A stretch of 64,000 nucleotides of DNA from NCBI RefSeq assembly GCF_001039005.1, contig NZ_LDWR01000055.1, forward strand, positions 124,001-188,000, given 5' to 3'. The position numbers and the translations under genes are program-made. Below the pieces are notes generated by a model. The model did no database searches and had not been told where the DNA came from. It saw only the letters and a list, made by a program, of their open reading frames with translations. This DNA comes from Burkholderia cepacia. Its GTDB lineage: Bacteria; Pseudomonadota; Gammaproteobacteria; Burkholderiales; Burkholderiaceae. This document shows, one piece after another, positions 34,218 through 42,323 of the stretch (its first letter is position 1; each line of letters opens with the position of its first letter).

Positions 34218-36065
34218 CTAGTCCACGCTGTTTCGGGGAGCACGGTTCGTGCCCGAGGCCGGCCCGGTGCCGCTGTCGTCAAGCGCGACGTCGACGATGA
34301 CGGGATCGTGATCCGAAGAGCGGTACGCGTCGGGTGCGTAGTAGGACGACCGTTGCGCGGGTGTCTTGTAATCGGGCACGGATTGCAGTGCAACCGGTTC
34401 GTCGGCGTTGATGTGCCAGATGTGCACGGCTTTCACGCGCGCGGCGAGCGTCGAGGTGGCGAGCGCGTGGTCGAGGCTGCCGGCTTCGCCGCGAAATACG
34501 TAGCTGTACGCAGCATCGCCGACGAAGCGGGTGACCAGGTTCGCGTAGCCGCGCGATTCGAACGCGCGGACCGGATCTTCCTTCGCATAGCTGTTCAGGT
34601 CGCCGATCAGCAGCACGCCGTCGGCCGCGGCACCCGTCGGCGACATAGCGAGCCAGTCGGCGATGCGCGTGGCGGCCCGCGTGCGTGCCGCATTCCAGCA
34701 GCCCTGGCCGTCGGACTGGTCGAGGTCGGGGCCGGTGGCGTGCGGGCAGTTCTTCGACTTCAGGTGATTGACCGCGACGGTGAACGCGCGCATGCCGCCG
34801 ATGCGCCGGAACGTCTGCGCAAGCGGCGGGCGGTGCCGGCGGCCGAGCGAGACCGTGGCGGCGCGCCCGACCGGCTCGACCGTGCGGCTGTCGTACAGCA
34901 GCGCGACCGCGATCGCATCGCGGCCGAGCCGCGCGGTGCCGGGATCGACCGCGCGCCAGCCGTCGCCGAGTTGCGCGGCGAGACGCCGCACGGCGCTCGC
35001 GTTGCCGTAGCCGTTGTTCTCGATTTCCATCAGCCCGATCACGTCGGCGCGCAGCGCACGCAACGCGGCGACGATCTTCGCTTCCTGCCGCACGAACACG
35101 GCGTGCGTTTTCGCGCCGCGGTTGGTCGGCGTGTCGAATCCGCCGCCTTGGCCGTCGCCGTTGAAATAGTTGAAGACGTTGAAGGACGCGACGCGCACAT
35201 CGGCGCCGGGATGCCGGCCCGGCGCATCGGTACGCGGATTCGCGGCGGCGTCGAACACCGGTGCCGCGCCGGCTGCCGGTTGCAGTCGCCACGTGTCGTA
35301 GCGCAGTTCGAGCACGCCTTCGACGCCGCGCACCGTGTAGCCCGCGCGCAGCGTGTTGGCGGCGCTCAGCGCGGGCGGCGGATAACGGACCGTCGCGGGA
35401 TCGCGGCGGTTCGAGCCGTCGTCGAGCACGATGCGGTTGCGCGCGTTGGCCGCCGCATGCGCGGCGGCTTCGGCCGGCGGCGCGACCTGGGTCGGGATGC
35501 GCAGCCGGCCGTTGCTGAGCACGACGCTGCCGTAGCGGCCGAGTTCGTGGGTATCGCTGACCGTCAGCGTTTGCGGCAGGCGCACCCGCATGCCTTCGTG
35601 CGCGGCCAGCACGGCCGGGGTGGCGACCGGCAGCGTGAGCGTCGCCGGCGTGACCGTCTGCCCGCGTGCGCAGACGGCGATGCCGCCCGACAGCACGAGC
35701 TGCGTGCGGCCGTATCGGTCGTCGGCCCTGCCCGTGAGATGCACGAGATCGCCGGCGTTCGCACGCACCTTCGGCGCGTACACGAACAGGCCTTCCGGGA
35801 CGCCCGGCCGATGCCGCCGCTGTGCGTCGGCCTGCTGGACGAAGAAACCGCCGAGGCCGTCGGCGCCGCCGAACGCCGCGGTGACGACCGCCTCGATCGA
35901 GGTCGTTTGCCCGGCCAGCGGCGACGGGCCGCGGGCGCTGCGGAGGTCGGCGATGGCCGTGGTCGCGCCGCCGCAGCCGGCGCTGACCGGCAGCGCAGCC
36001 GCGGCCGGCAGGAAGGAGAGGGCGAGCGATAGCGCAACGGCAAGCGACGGAAGCAGGCGTGACAT
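34218..36065 (-). CDS. Secreted ExeM/NucH-like endonuclease/exonuclease/phosphatase protein
   Basis: 615 aa with a signal peptide (MSRLLPSLAVALSLALSFL, cleavage near AAA-LPV). The N-terminal half (about 30-270) resembles the OB-like region that precedes the catalytic domain in extracellular nucleases. The endonuclease/exonuclease/phosphatase domain runs from about 295 (VRVASFNVFNYF) through LMEIENNGYGN, VNHLKSKNC, LIGDLNSYAKEDP and SSDHDPVI, so the metal and catalytic residues are all present. It probably degrades extracellular DNA. The ORF is open far upstream, but the signal peptide fixes the start at 36065. It is divergent from the DGPF genes. Confidence 0.88.
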   Translation of the reverse strand: MSRLLPSLAVALSLALSFLPAAAALPVSAGCGGATTAIADLRSARGPSPLAGQTTSIEAVVTAAFGGADGLGGFFVQQADAQRRHRPGVPEGLFVYAPKVRANAGDLVHLTGRADDRYGRTQLVLSGGIAVCARGQTVTPATLTLPVATPAVLAAHEGMRVRLPQTLTVSDTHELGRYGSVVLSNGRLRIPTQVAPPAEAAAHAAANARNRIVLDDGSNRRDPATVRYPPPALSAANTLRAGYTVRGVEGVLELRYDTWRLQPAAGAAPVFDAAANPRTDAPGRHPGADVRVASFNVFNYFNGDGQGGGFDTPTNRGAKTHAVFVRQEAKIVAALRALRADVIGLMEIENNGYGNASAVRRLAAQLGDGWRAVDPGTARLGRDAIAVALLYDSRTVEPVGRAATVSLGRRHRPPLAQTFRRIGGMRAFTVAVNHLKSKNCPHATGPDLDQSDGQGCWNAARTRAATRIADWLAMSPTGAAADGVLLIGDLNSYAKEDPVRAFESRGYANLVTRFVGDAAYSYVFRGEAGSLDHALATSTLAARVKAVHIWHINADEPVALQSVPDYKTPAQRSSYYAPDAYRSSDHDPVIVDVALDDSGTGPASGTNRAPRNSVD

Positions 36066-36272
36066 GGGCGGGTCCACTGGAAGAAAATCCGACAGTTCGG
36101 GAAGGCATCTTGACGGCAAAATCTCGGGAAGCGGCGGAAATGGCCGTCCGGCCAGTTCCGGATGGCTAACGATGCAGGCAGGCCCTGCCGCGGCTGTTAC
36201 GCTTTCGCATCGGGTGTCGCACGCGGATCGCGCAGCGAACGCTGCCGCACCCCGTCCCCAGAGGAGAAGCCC

Positions 36273-36626
36273 ATGTCTTACATGCTGTTGATTGTCGAGC
36301 CGACCGACCAGCGTGCCGAACGCACGCTCGACGAAGGGCAGGCGCTGTACGCGCGGATGGTCGATTTCGCCGAGACGCTGAAGGCGCGCGGCGTGCTGCG
36401 CGGCGTCGAGTCGCTGGAGCGCTCCGAGCGCGGCACGCGCGTGCAGGTGCGCGACGGCGAGACGCGCCTGCTCGACGGCCCGTTCGCGGAAGCCAAGGAG
36501 ATGGTCGGCGGCTTCTTCCTCGTCGACGTCGACACGCGCGAAGAAGCGATCGAGATCGCGCGCCAGTGCCCGGCCGCGCAATGGTGCACGGTCGAGGTGC
36601 GCGCGGTCGGCCCGTGCTTCCTGTGA
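36273..36626 (+). CDS. DGPF/YCII-domain protein 1
   Basis: 117 aa, a single YCII-related domain with the diagnostic LLDGPFAEAKEMVGGFFLVDVD motif. These small dimeric proteins are typical partners of ECF42 sigma factors; their biochemical role is not settled. The ATG is preceded by GAGGAG. It is the first gene of the module ending with the sigma factor at 37632. The 207 bp upstream is shared with the divergent nuclease gene. Confidence 0.88.
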   Translation: MSYMLLIVEPTDQRAERTLDEGQALYARMVDFAETLKARGVLRGVESLERSERGTRVQVRDGETRLLDGPFAEAKEMVGGFFLVDVDTREEAIEIARQCPAAQWCTVEVRAVGPCFL

Positions 36627-36751
36627 ATGCCGTGACTCGGTATTTACCCTGATTCGTCGCGGCGCGTGTCGATTCGGCCGGGTGCCGCCCGTCGTCAGGA
36701 TAAGGCGCCGATGAACGGACGCCTCCTGCCACCGACGACAAGGAGTGAACG

Positions 36752-37174
36752 ATGCGATTCATGATCATGATCCGGGCGAACGCCGTCAGCGAATCCGACG
36801 CGTTGCCGGACAACCGGCTGGTCGAGGCCATGACCGTTTATCACGAGGAACTGGCGAACGCCGGCGTGCTGCTCGATGCGAACGGGCTGCGGCCGAGCGC
36901 GCGCGGCTGGCGCGTGCGCTACACGGGCGGCAAGGGCACGGTGGTCGACGGCCCGTTCGCCGAAACGAAGGAGCTGATCGCCGGCTATACGCTGATCCAG
37001 GTGCGTTCGCGCGACGAGGCGCTCGAATGGACGCGCCGGTTCCCCGCGCCGTTCGGCGCCGAGATGGATTGCGAGATCGAGGTGCGGCCGCTGTTCGAAC
37101 TCGACGACCTCACGCCGAGCGACGCGGTCGAGCGGTTCCGCGAACTCCACGTCGGCCGCGGCAACACCGCCTGA
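36752..37174 (+). CDS. DGPF/YCII-domain protein 2
   Basis: 140 aa paralogue of the preceding gene, with VVDGPFAETKELIAGYTLIQV and an acidic extension after the domain. The start is preceded by AAGGAG. Having two DGPF proteins in one ECF42 module is common in proteobacteria. Function is inferred only from context. Confidence 0.88.
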   Translation: MRFMIMIRANAVSESDALPDNRLVEAMTVYHEELANAGVLLDANGLRPSARGWRVRYTGGKGTVVDGPFAETKELIAGYTLIQVRSRDEALEWTRRFPAPFGAEMDCEIEVRPLFELDDLTPSDAVERFRELHVGRGNTA

Positions 37175-37218
37175 ATTCTCGCCTGAAGCCTGAATCCATT
37201 CCTACCGGAGTACCCGTC

Positions 37219-37635
37219 ATGCACAAAATGGTTTTCATCAACCTGCCCGTGACCGACCTGCCGCGCTCGAAGGCGTTCTACCAGGGGCTCGGCTTCGAGG
37301 TCGTGCCGGCCTATACGAACGACCAGGCCGCCTGCATCCGCATCAGCGACACGATTTTCGCGATGTTGCTCGTGCGGCCGTTTTTCCAGACCTTCACCGA
37401 CAAGACCATCGTCGATCCGGCGACGCACGTGCAGGCGTTGTCGTGCCTGTCGTGCGAAAGCCGTGCCGAAGTCGACGAAGTCGTCGCGAAGGCGCGCGCG
37501 GCCGGCGGGTCCACGCCGCGTCCGCCGCTGGAGTATCCGGGCATGTACGGCCACGGGTTCGCCGATCCGGACGGCCACACGTGGGAGCTGATGTACATGG
37601 AGCAGGACGCGACCGCGCAGGGGCACGCGTCGTGA
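37219..37635 (+). CDS. VOC-superfamily (glyoxalase/bleomycin-resistance-like) protein
   Basis: 138 aa, paired beta-alpha-beta-beta-beta modules: MVFINLPVTDLPRSKAFYQGLGF at the start and YGHGFADPDGHTWELMYM at the end, where the E in WEL is a usual metal ligand. VOC proteins range from lactoylglutathione lyases to antibiotic-binding proteins. Its stop overlaps the sigma factor GTG (GTGA), so the two are translationally coupled. The substrate is unknown. Confidence 0.87.
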   Translation: MHKMVFINLPVTDLPRSKAFYQGLGFEVVPAYTNDQAACIRISDTIFAMLLVRPFFQTFTDKTIVDPATHVQALSCLSCESRAEVDEVVAKARAAGGSTPRPPLEYPGMYGHGFADPDGHTWELMYMEQDATAQGHAS

Positions 37636-38900
37636 CGCGTGAGGCGACGCATCGTGCGATCGAAGCGGTCTGGCGGATCGAGGCGCCGAAAATCATCGCG
37701 CGCGCCGCGCGTGTGGTGCGCGACGTCGGCGTGGCCGAGGAGCTGGCGCAGGACACGCTCGTCGCGGCGCTCGAGCACTGGCCCGTCGACGGCGTGCCCG
37801 ACAACCCGGCCGCGTGGCTGATGACGGCCGTGAAGCGTCGTGCGCTCGACCGCGTCCGGCAGGAGTCGCTCCACGCGGCGAAGCGCGACCAGCTCGGCCA
37901 CGAGATGGACGCGCTCGAAGCGCATGTCGTTCCCGATATCGCCGATGCACTCGCCGATGCGAGCGACGACGACTTCGGCGACGACCTGCTGCGGCTGATC
38001 TTCACGTCGTGCCACCCGGTGCTGTCGACCGATGCGCGGGTCGCGCTGACGCTGCGGCTGCTCGGCGGGCTGACGACGGGCGAGATCGCGCGCGCGTTCC
38101 TGACGCCCGAGCCGACGATCGCGCAGCGGATCGTGCGCGCGAAGCGCACGCTCGCGGCGGCGCGCGTGCCGTTCGAGGTGCCGGCCGCCGATGCGCGGCC
38201 CGCGCGGCTCGCATCGGTGCTCGAAGTGATCTACCTGGTGTTCAACGAAGGTTATGCGGCCACCGCCGGCGACGACTGGACGCGTCCGGCGCTGTGCGAC
38301 GAGGCGTTGCGGCTCGGCCGCGTGCTGGCCGGGCTCGCGCCGGACGAGAGCGAAGTGCTCGGGCTCGTCGCGCTGATGGAGCTGCAGGCGTCGCGCATGC
38401 ATGCGCGCACCGATGCGCAGGGCCGGCCCGTGCTGCTGCTCGACCAGGACCGCAGCCGCTGGGATCCGCTGCTGATCCGGCGCGGTCTCGCGGCGCTCGA
38501 ACGGGCGACGAAGCTCGGCGGCGTGCGCGGGCCGTATGCGCTGCAGGCCGCGCTGGCCGCCTGCCATGCGCGCGCGCGGCAGGCGTCGGACACGAACTGG
38601 GCGCAGATCGTCGCGCTGTACGACGCGCTCGCCGAAGTCGCGCCGTCGCCCGTCGTCGAGCTGAATCGCGCGGTGGCCGTGGGCATGGCGTTCGGGCCGG
38701 CCGCGGCGCTCGAACTCGTCGACGCGTTGCGCGACGATCCCGCGCTCGTGCGCTATCACTGGCTGCCGAGCGTGCGCGGCGACCTGCTGGCGAAGCTGGG
38801 CCGCACCGACGAGGCCAAGCTCGAGTTCCGCCGCGCGGCGGAACTGACGCGCAACGAACGCGAACGCGAATTGCTGCTCAGGCGCGCGACGGATGCGTGA
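37632..38900 (+). CDS. ECF42-type RNA polymerase sigma factor
   Basis: 422 aa from a GTG overlapping the VOC stop. The sigma2 region (about 10-80) ends in NPAAWLMTAVKRRALD, sigma4 is at about 125-180 (LRLLGGLTTGEIARAFLTPEPTIAQRIVRAKRTL), then a long C-terminal extension of about 230 residues with TPR-like helices (VLEVIYLVFNEGY...). This extension and the linked DGPF genes define the ECF42 group, which has no anti-sigma factor; the extension is thought to control activity. No anti-sigma gene is present here. It probably directs transcription of its own module. Confidence 0.92.
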   Translation: MTREATHRAIEAVWRIEAPKIIARAARVVRDVGVAEELAQDTLVAALEHWPVDGVPDNPAAWLMTAVKRRALDRVRQESLHAAKRDQLGHEMDALEAHVVPDIADALADASDDDFGDDLLRLIFTSCHPVLSTDARVALTLRLLGGLTTGEIARAFLTPEPTIAQRIVRAKRTLAAARVPFEVPAADARPARLASVLEVIYLVFNEGYAATAGDDWTRPALCDEALRLGRVLAGLAPDESEVLGLVALMELQASRMHARTDAQGRPVLLLDQDRSRWDPLLIRRGLAALERATKLGGVRGPYALQAALAACHARARQASDTNWAQIVALYDALAEVAPSPVVELNRAVAVGMAFGPAAALELVDALRDDPALVRYHWLPSVRGDLLAKLGRTDEAKLEFRRAAELTRNERERELLLRRATDA

Positions 38901-39110
38901 CGCATGAGCCGCGCGCTGAACCCGCCTGCCCGACGACCCCCGCTTTCCGCCCGGCACTATCGCCAGCATTGAAAAAGCCTATTGGGGGATGCGAACGCGA
39001 GCGCCTAGATTAAAGAGCGCGATGCGCGCGCCCCGGCAAACGCATCGTTCCCCACATACATCATCGGCCCGGCTTCATACGCGGCCGCGCCGACTCGCAC
39101 GGAGGCGCAA

Positions 39111-39533
39111 ATGGCTCAACTCAAGGGCAGCAAAACCGAAGAGAACCTGAAGGCCGCATTCGCGGGTGAATCGCAGGCGAACCGGCGCTATCTGTATTTT
39201 GCTTCGAAGGCTGACGTCGAAGGGCAGAACGACGTCGCCGCGCTGTTCCGCTCGACCGCCGAAGGCGAAACCGGCCATGCGCACGGCCATCTCGAATATC
39301 TGGAAGCGGTCGGCGATCCGGCAACGGGTTTGCCGTTCGGCTCGTCGCGGCTGAATCTCGAAGCGGCGATCGCCGGCGAAACGCACGAATACACCGACAT
39401 GTATCCGGGCATGGCGAAGACGGCGCGCGACGAAGGCTTCGACGAAATCGCGAACTGGTTCGAGACGCTCGCGAAGGCCGAACGCAGCCACGCGAACCGC
39501 TATACGAAGGCGCTGGACAGTCTCGTCGACTGA
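39111..39533 (+). CDS. Rubrerythrin-type diiron protein lacking a rubredoxin domain
   Basis: 140 aa. The ferritin-like four-helix core shows [16 protein letters not shown], the metal ligands [13 protein letters not shown], then [13 protein letters not shown] and [12 protein letters not shown]-like ExxH. It lacks the C-terminal Cys4 rubredoxin centre of classical rubrerythrin, so electrons must come from a separate carrier. It would reduce H2O2 or bind O2-reactive iron. First of a three-gene unit with an Fe-S oxidoreductase and DUF3501; 99 bp separate it from the next gene. Confidence 0.9.
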   Translation: MAQLKGSKTEENLKAAFAGESQANRRYLYFASKADVEGQNDVAALFRSTAEGETGHAHGHLEYLEAVGDPATGLPFGSSRLNLEAAIAGETHEYTDMYPGMAKTARDEGFDEIANWFETLAKAERSHANRYTKALDSLVD

Positions 39534-39632
39534 CGGGCCGCCGCGGGCCGCACGGCACGTGCCGGGTGACCGGCCAGCGGCAGGCTGTTCGTTCATCGCT
39601 GCCCGCAGCGCGCGGGCGGCGCGCTCGCGCGC

Positions 39633-40994
39633 ATGCGCGCCACGCTGGAGCGCCCCATGCCCCACAAGGAAGGCAGTCTCGAAGCCCCGACCCGGCATCC
39701 GCTCGACTGGCAGTCCGATGCGTTCTACGACCAGGACGCGATCGATGCGGAAATGACGCGCGTGTTCGACATCTGCGCCGGATGCCGGCGCTGCGTGTCG
39801 TTGTGCGGCGCGTTCCCTACGCTGTTCGATCTGGTCGACGACACGCCGATGGGCGACATCGAGGAAGTGCCGAAGGAGGCGTTCGGCAAGGTCGTCGACC
39901 AGTGCTATCTGTGCGACCTCTGCTACATGACGAAATGCCCATACGTGCCGCCGCACGCATGGAACGTGGACTTCCCGCACCTGATGCTGCGCGGCAAGGC
40001 CGCGCGCTACCAGCGCGGCGAAGCGTCGCTGCGCGACAAGGTGCTGTCGAACACCGATGCGCTCGGCCATTTCGCGGGCATCCCGATCGTCACGCAAACG
40101 GTGAACGCGGTGAACCGCACGCCGCCGGCGCGGCATGCGCTCGAAGCGGCGCTCGGCGTCGATCGCAACGCGTGGCTGCCGGAGTTCGCGCCGCGCAAGT
40201 TCCGCCGCGCCGCGAAGCGCTCGGCCAACCCGCCCGTGCGCGACGGCGAACGCACGCCCGGCAAGGTCGCGATCTACGCGACGTGCTACGTGAATTTCAA
40301 CGAACCGGGCATCGGCCACGACCTGCTCGCGATTCTCGCGCACAACGACATCCCGTACGAACTCGTCACGCGCGAAGCCTGCTGTGGGATGCCGCTGCTC
40401 GAGCAGGGCAACCTCGCGGGCGTCGCCGCGAAGAAGGCCGTGAACATGCCCGTGCTCGAACGCTATGCGCGCGAAGGTTATGCGCTGATCGGCGCGATCC
40501 CGAGTTGCGTGCTGATGTACAAGAGCGAACTGCCGCTGATGTTCCCCGGCGATGAAACCGTGCGCGCGGTGGCCGACGCATTCTGGGATCCATTCGAATA
40601 CGTGATCGCGCGGCATCGCGACGGATTGCTGAAGACCGATTTCAAGACCGGCCTCGGCACCGTGTCGTATCACGTGCCGTGCCATGCGCGCGTGCAGAAC
40701 ATCGGCCGCAAGACGGCCGACGCGCTGTCGCTCGTGCCCGATACGCGCGTGAATGTCGTCGAGCGTTGCTCGGGCCATGCGGGCACGTTCGGCGTGAAGA
40801 AGGAATTCCATGCGGACGCGATGCGGATCGGCGCGCCCGTGTTCAAGGCGATGGCGGAGCCGAAGCCGGATTTCGTGTCGTCCGACTGCGCGCTCGCCGG
40901 CCATCACATCGTGCAGGGCATCGACGAGAAAGGGCTGCCGTCCGCGCCGCTCGCGCATCCGCTCACGCTGCTGCGCCGCGCGTACGGCATCTGA
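39633..40994 (+). CDS. Fe-S oxidoreductase, GlpC/heterodisulfide-reductase-like
   Basis: 453 aa (an alternative start at 39657 gives MPHKEG). The N-terminal ferredoxin-like module has two cysteine clusters, CAGCRRCVSLC and CYLCDLCYMTKCP, for two 4Fe-4S centres. Two cysteine-rich CCG-type domains follow: EACCGMPLLEQGN, and SYHVPCHARVQNIG with ERCSGHAGTFG and SDCALAGHH. This is the GlpC/HdrB-like electron-transfer architecture. Beside rubrerythrin it is the obvious candidate electron donor, but that is inference. Confidence 0.87.
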   Translation: MRATLERPMPHKEGSLEAPTRHPLDWQSDAFYDQDAIDAEMTRVFDICAGCRRCVSLCGAFPTLFDLVDDTPMGDIEEVPKEAFGKVVDQCYLCDLCYMTKCPYVPPHAWNVDFPHLMLRGKAARYQRGEASLRDKVLSNTDALGHFAGIPIVTQTVNAVNRTPPARHALEAALGVDRNAWLPEFAPRKFRRAAKRSANPPVRDGERTPGKVAIYATCYVNFNEPGIGHDLLAILAHNDIPYELVTREACCGMPLLEQGNLAGVAAKKAVNMPVLERYAREGYALIGAIPSCVLMYKSELPLMFPGDETVRAVADAFWDPFEYVIARHRDGLLKTDFKTGLGTVSYHVPCHARVQNIGRKTADALSLVPDTRVNVVERCSGHAGTFGVKKEFHADAMRIGAPVFKAMAEPKPDFVSSDCALAGHHIVQGIDEKGLPSAPLAHPLTLLRRAYGI

Positions 40995-41025
40995 GCCGAT
41001 GCCGGCCGACCCACGAGGACATCCC

Positions 41026-41607
41026 ATGACGCTGACCCGCGACTCCCTGCTGACGCTCGAAGCGTACGCGAAGATCCGCAGGACCGAACACGCGCGGCTC
41101 GTCGCGTACAAGCGCCGCCGCGCGGTGGCGCTCGGCAACCATCTGCGTTTCCTGTTCGAGGACGAGACGACGATCCGCTATCAGATCCAGGAAATGCTGC
41201 ACATCGAGAAGATCTTCGACGAGGCGGGCATCGAAGGCGAACTGGAAGCGTACCTGCCGCTCGTGCCCGACGGCACCAACCTGAAGGCGACGCTGCAGAT
41301 CGAATACGAGCACGAGGTCGAGCGGCGCGCGGCGCTCGCGCGGCTGATCGGCGTCGAGGATCGCGTGTACCTGCAGGTCGACGGGCACGCGCGCGTCTAC
41401 GCGCACGCCGACGAGGATCTCGGGCGCGACAATGCCGAGAAGACCTCGGCCGTGCACTTCGTGCGCTTCGAACTCGACGCGCCGATGCGCGCGGTGCTCA
41501 AGGGCGGGGCAGGGCTGTCGATCGGCTGCGATCACCCGGCCTACACGATGCCGCCGCAGCGCGTGGACGTGGACGTAACCGCGTCGCTGGCCGGCGATCT
41601 GCGCTGA
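41026..41607 (+). CDS. DUF3501 family protein
   Basis: 193 aa, soluble. The DUF3501 pattern is visible in ARLVAYKRRRAVALGNHLRFLFEDETTIRYQIQEMLHIEKIF. Its biochemical function is unknown, but it consistently accompanies rubrerythrin and this type of Fe-S oxidoreductase. It begins 31 bp after the previous stop; GAGGA lies upstream of the ATG. The conserved neighbourhood suggests an accessory part in the same peroxide or electron-transfer system. Confidence 0.85.
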   Translation: MTLTRDSLLTLEAYAKIRRTEHARLVAYKRRRAVALGNHLRFLFEDETTIRYQIQEMLHIEKIFDEAGIEGELEAYLPLVPDGTNLKATLQIEYEHEVERRAALARLIGVEDRVYLQVDGHARVYAHADEDLGRDNAEKTSAVHFVRFELDAPMRAVLKGGAGLSIGCDHPAYTMPPQRVDVDVTASLAGDLR

Positions 41608-41919
41608 CGCGCGCGTCCTGCACGCCGGTTTCCGTTTTTCCGTTCCGACCCGAAACAGGATTTCCGCACACGGTGCGGTACTGGCGCTCGCCGGTCGCCG
41701 CGAAGATGTAACAGGCGTCACGATTTGCATGCGGAGAAACAATGTGCATCGTGCGTCACCATGTTTTCATCACTCGCGTAGAAACAATAAAGAGATTGTG
41801 TATGGAGATAATTCGACTGAATGGTATTTGAATGATTTACCGATTCGTGAATATCTTGTTACGAAATTTCCTCCGATTTACCGATTTTCGGAAGCAATTC
41901 GGGAGATTGTTGCCGGCAA

Positions 41920-41967
41920 GGGTCTGAGCAGCCCGAAAAGGCCCATTTTCGGGCATTCTTCAGACCC
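41920..41967 (+). ncRNA. Nested stem-loop, possible small RNA element
   Basis: Outer stem GGGTCTGA/TCAGACCC (41920-41927/41960-41967) encloses a perfect inner stem GCCCGAAAA/TTTTCGGGC (41931-41939/41946-41954). A second hairpin with a T run follows at 41974. No known RNA family was recognised. Confidence 0.45.
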
Positions 41968-41973
41968 TGCGGA

Positions 41974-41993
41974 GCCCCGCCAGGCGGGCTTTT
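41974..41993 (+). terminator. Rho-independent terminator after the nested stem-loop
   Basis: AGCCCCGCC pairs with GGCGGGCT (one bulged C), followed by TTT. It would end any transcript carrying the stem-loop at 41920-41967. Confidence 0.6.
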
Positions 41994-42093
41994 GCAGCGG
42001 AGGGCATAAAGATCTCGCAAAAAAATTCATGCGTAAATAGATTACCTATCCATGGCAGGTTGTTTCAGTGCGTAACATTAAGTCATTGTCATA

Positions 42094-42121
42094 TTGAGAT
42101 AAACCCTGAGGATGGTATGCT
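42094..42121 (+). promoter_or_regulatory. Candidate promoter of the DUF4096 gene
   Basis: TTGAGA (42094-42099), 16-bp spacer, TATGCT (42116-42121). It would give a leader of about 195 nt. Confidence 0.4.
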
Positions 42122-42323
42122 TCGTGCACAAAAATTCCCACATTGGAGTGAGACCGTGATTTGTGCGCCATTGCCGGGAATGGCGGCACCGTGAAAGTGC
42201 GGTGTCGCGCCGGCCTGCACAACACCGGATAACCATAACGTGCAACCTGGCCGCCACGTGACGCGAAGCGTCGCGACGGCGCCGCCAATCGCAGCCCGGC
42301 CTGGCTGCGTGGAGAGATCTACT

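Larger units (their letters stand above)
41608..42323. other. Long AT-rich intergenic region upstream of the EPS locus
   Basis: 716 bp. From about 41750 to 42150 base composition is far below the local GC level. A low-GC ORF from GTG 41798 to 42040 (80 codons) is open but runs through two hairpins and has alien codon use; it is not called as a gene. It could be a decayed acquired fragment or an sRNA locus. A promoter candidate for the downstream gene is at 42094-42121. Confidence 0.5.

Noticed and set aside
34033-34218. 61-codon minus-strand ORF after the secreted nuclease
   Set aside because: It overlaps the nuclease stop, lacks a ribosome-binding site and has no recognisable pattern.
41729-42040. 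103-codon ORF in the AT-rich island as a real protein gene
   Set aside because: Its reading frame passes through two strong hairpins and a terminator; a GTG at 41798 is the only reasonable start. I kept it as a possible decayed fragment, not a CDS.
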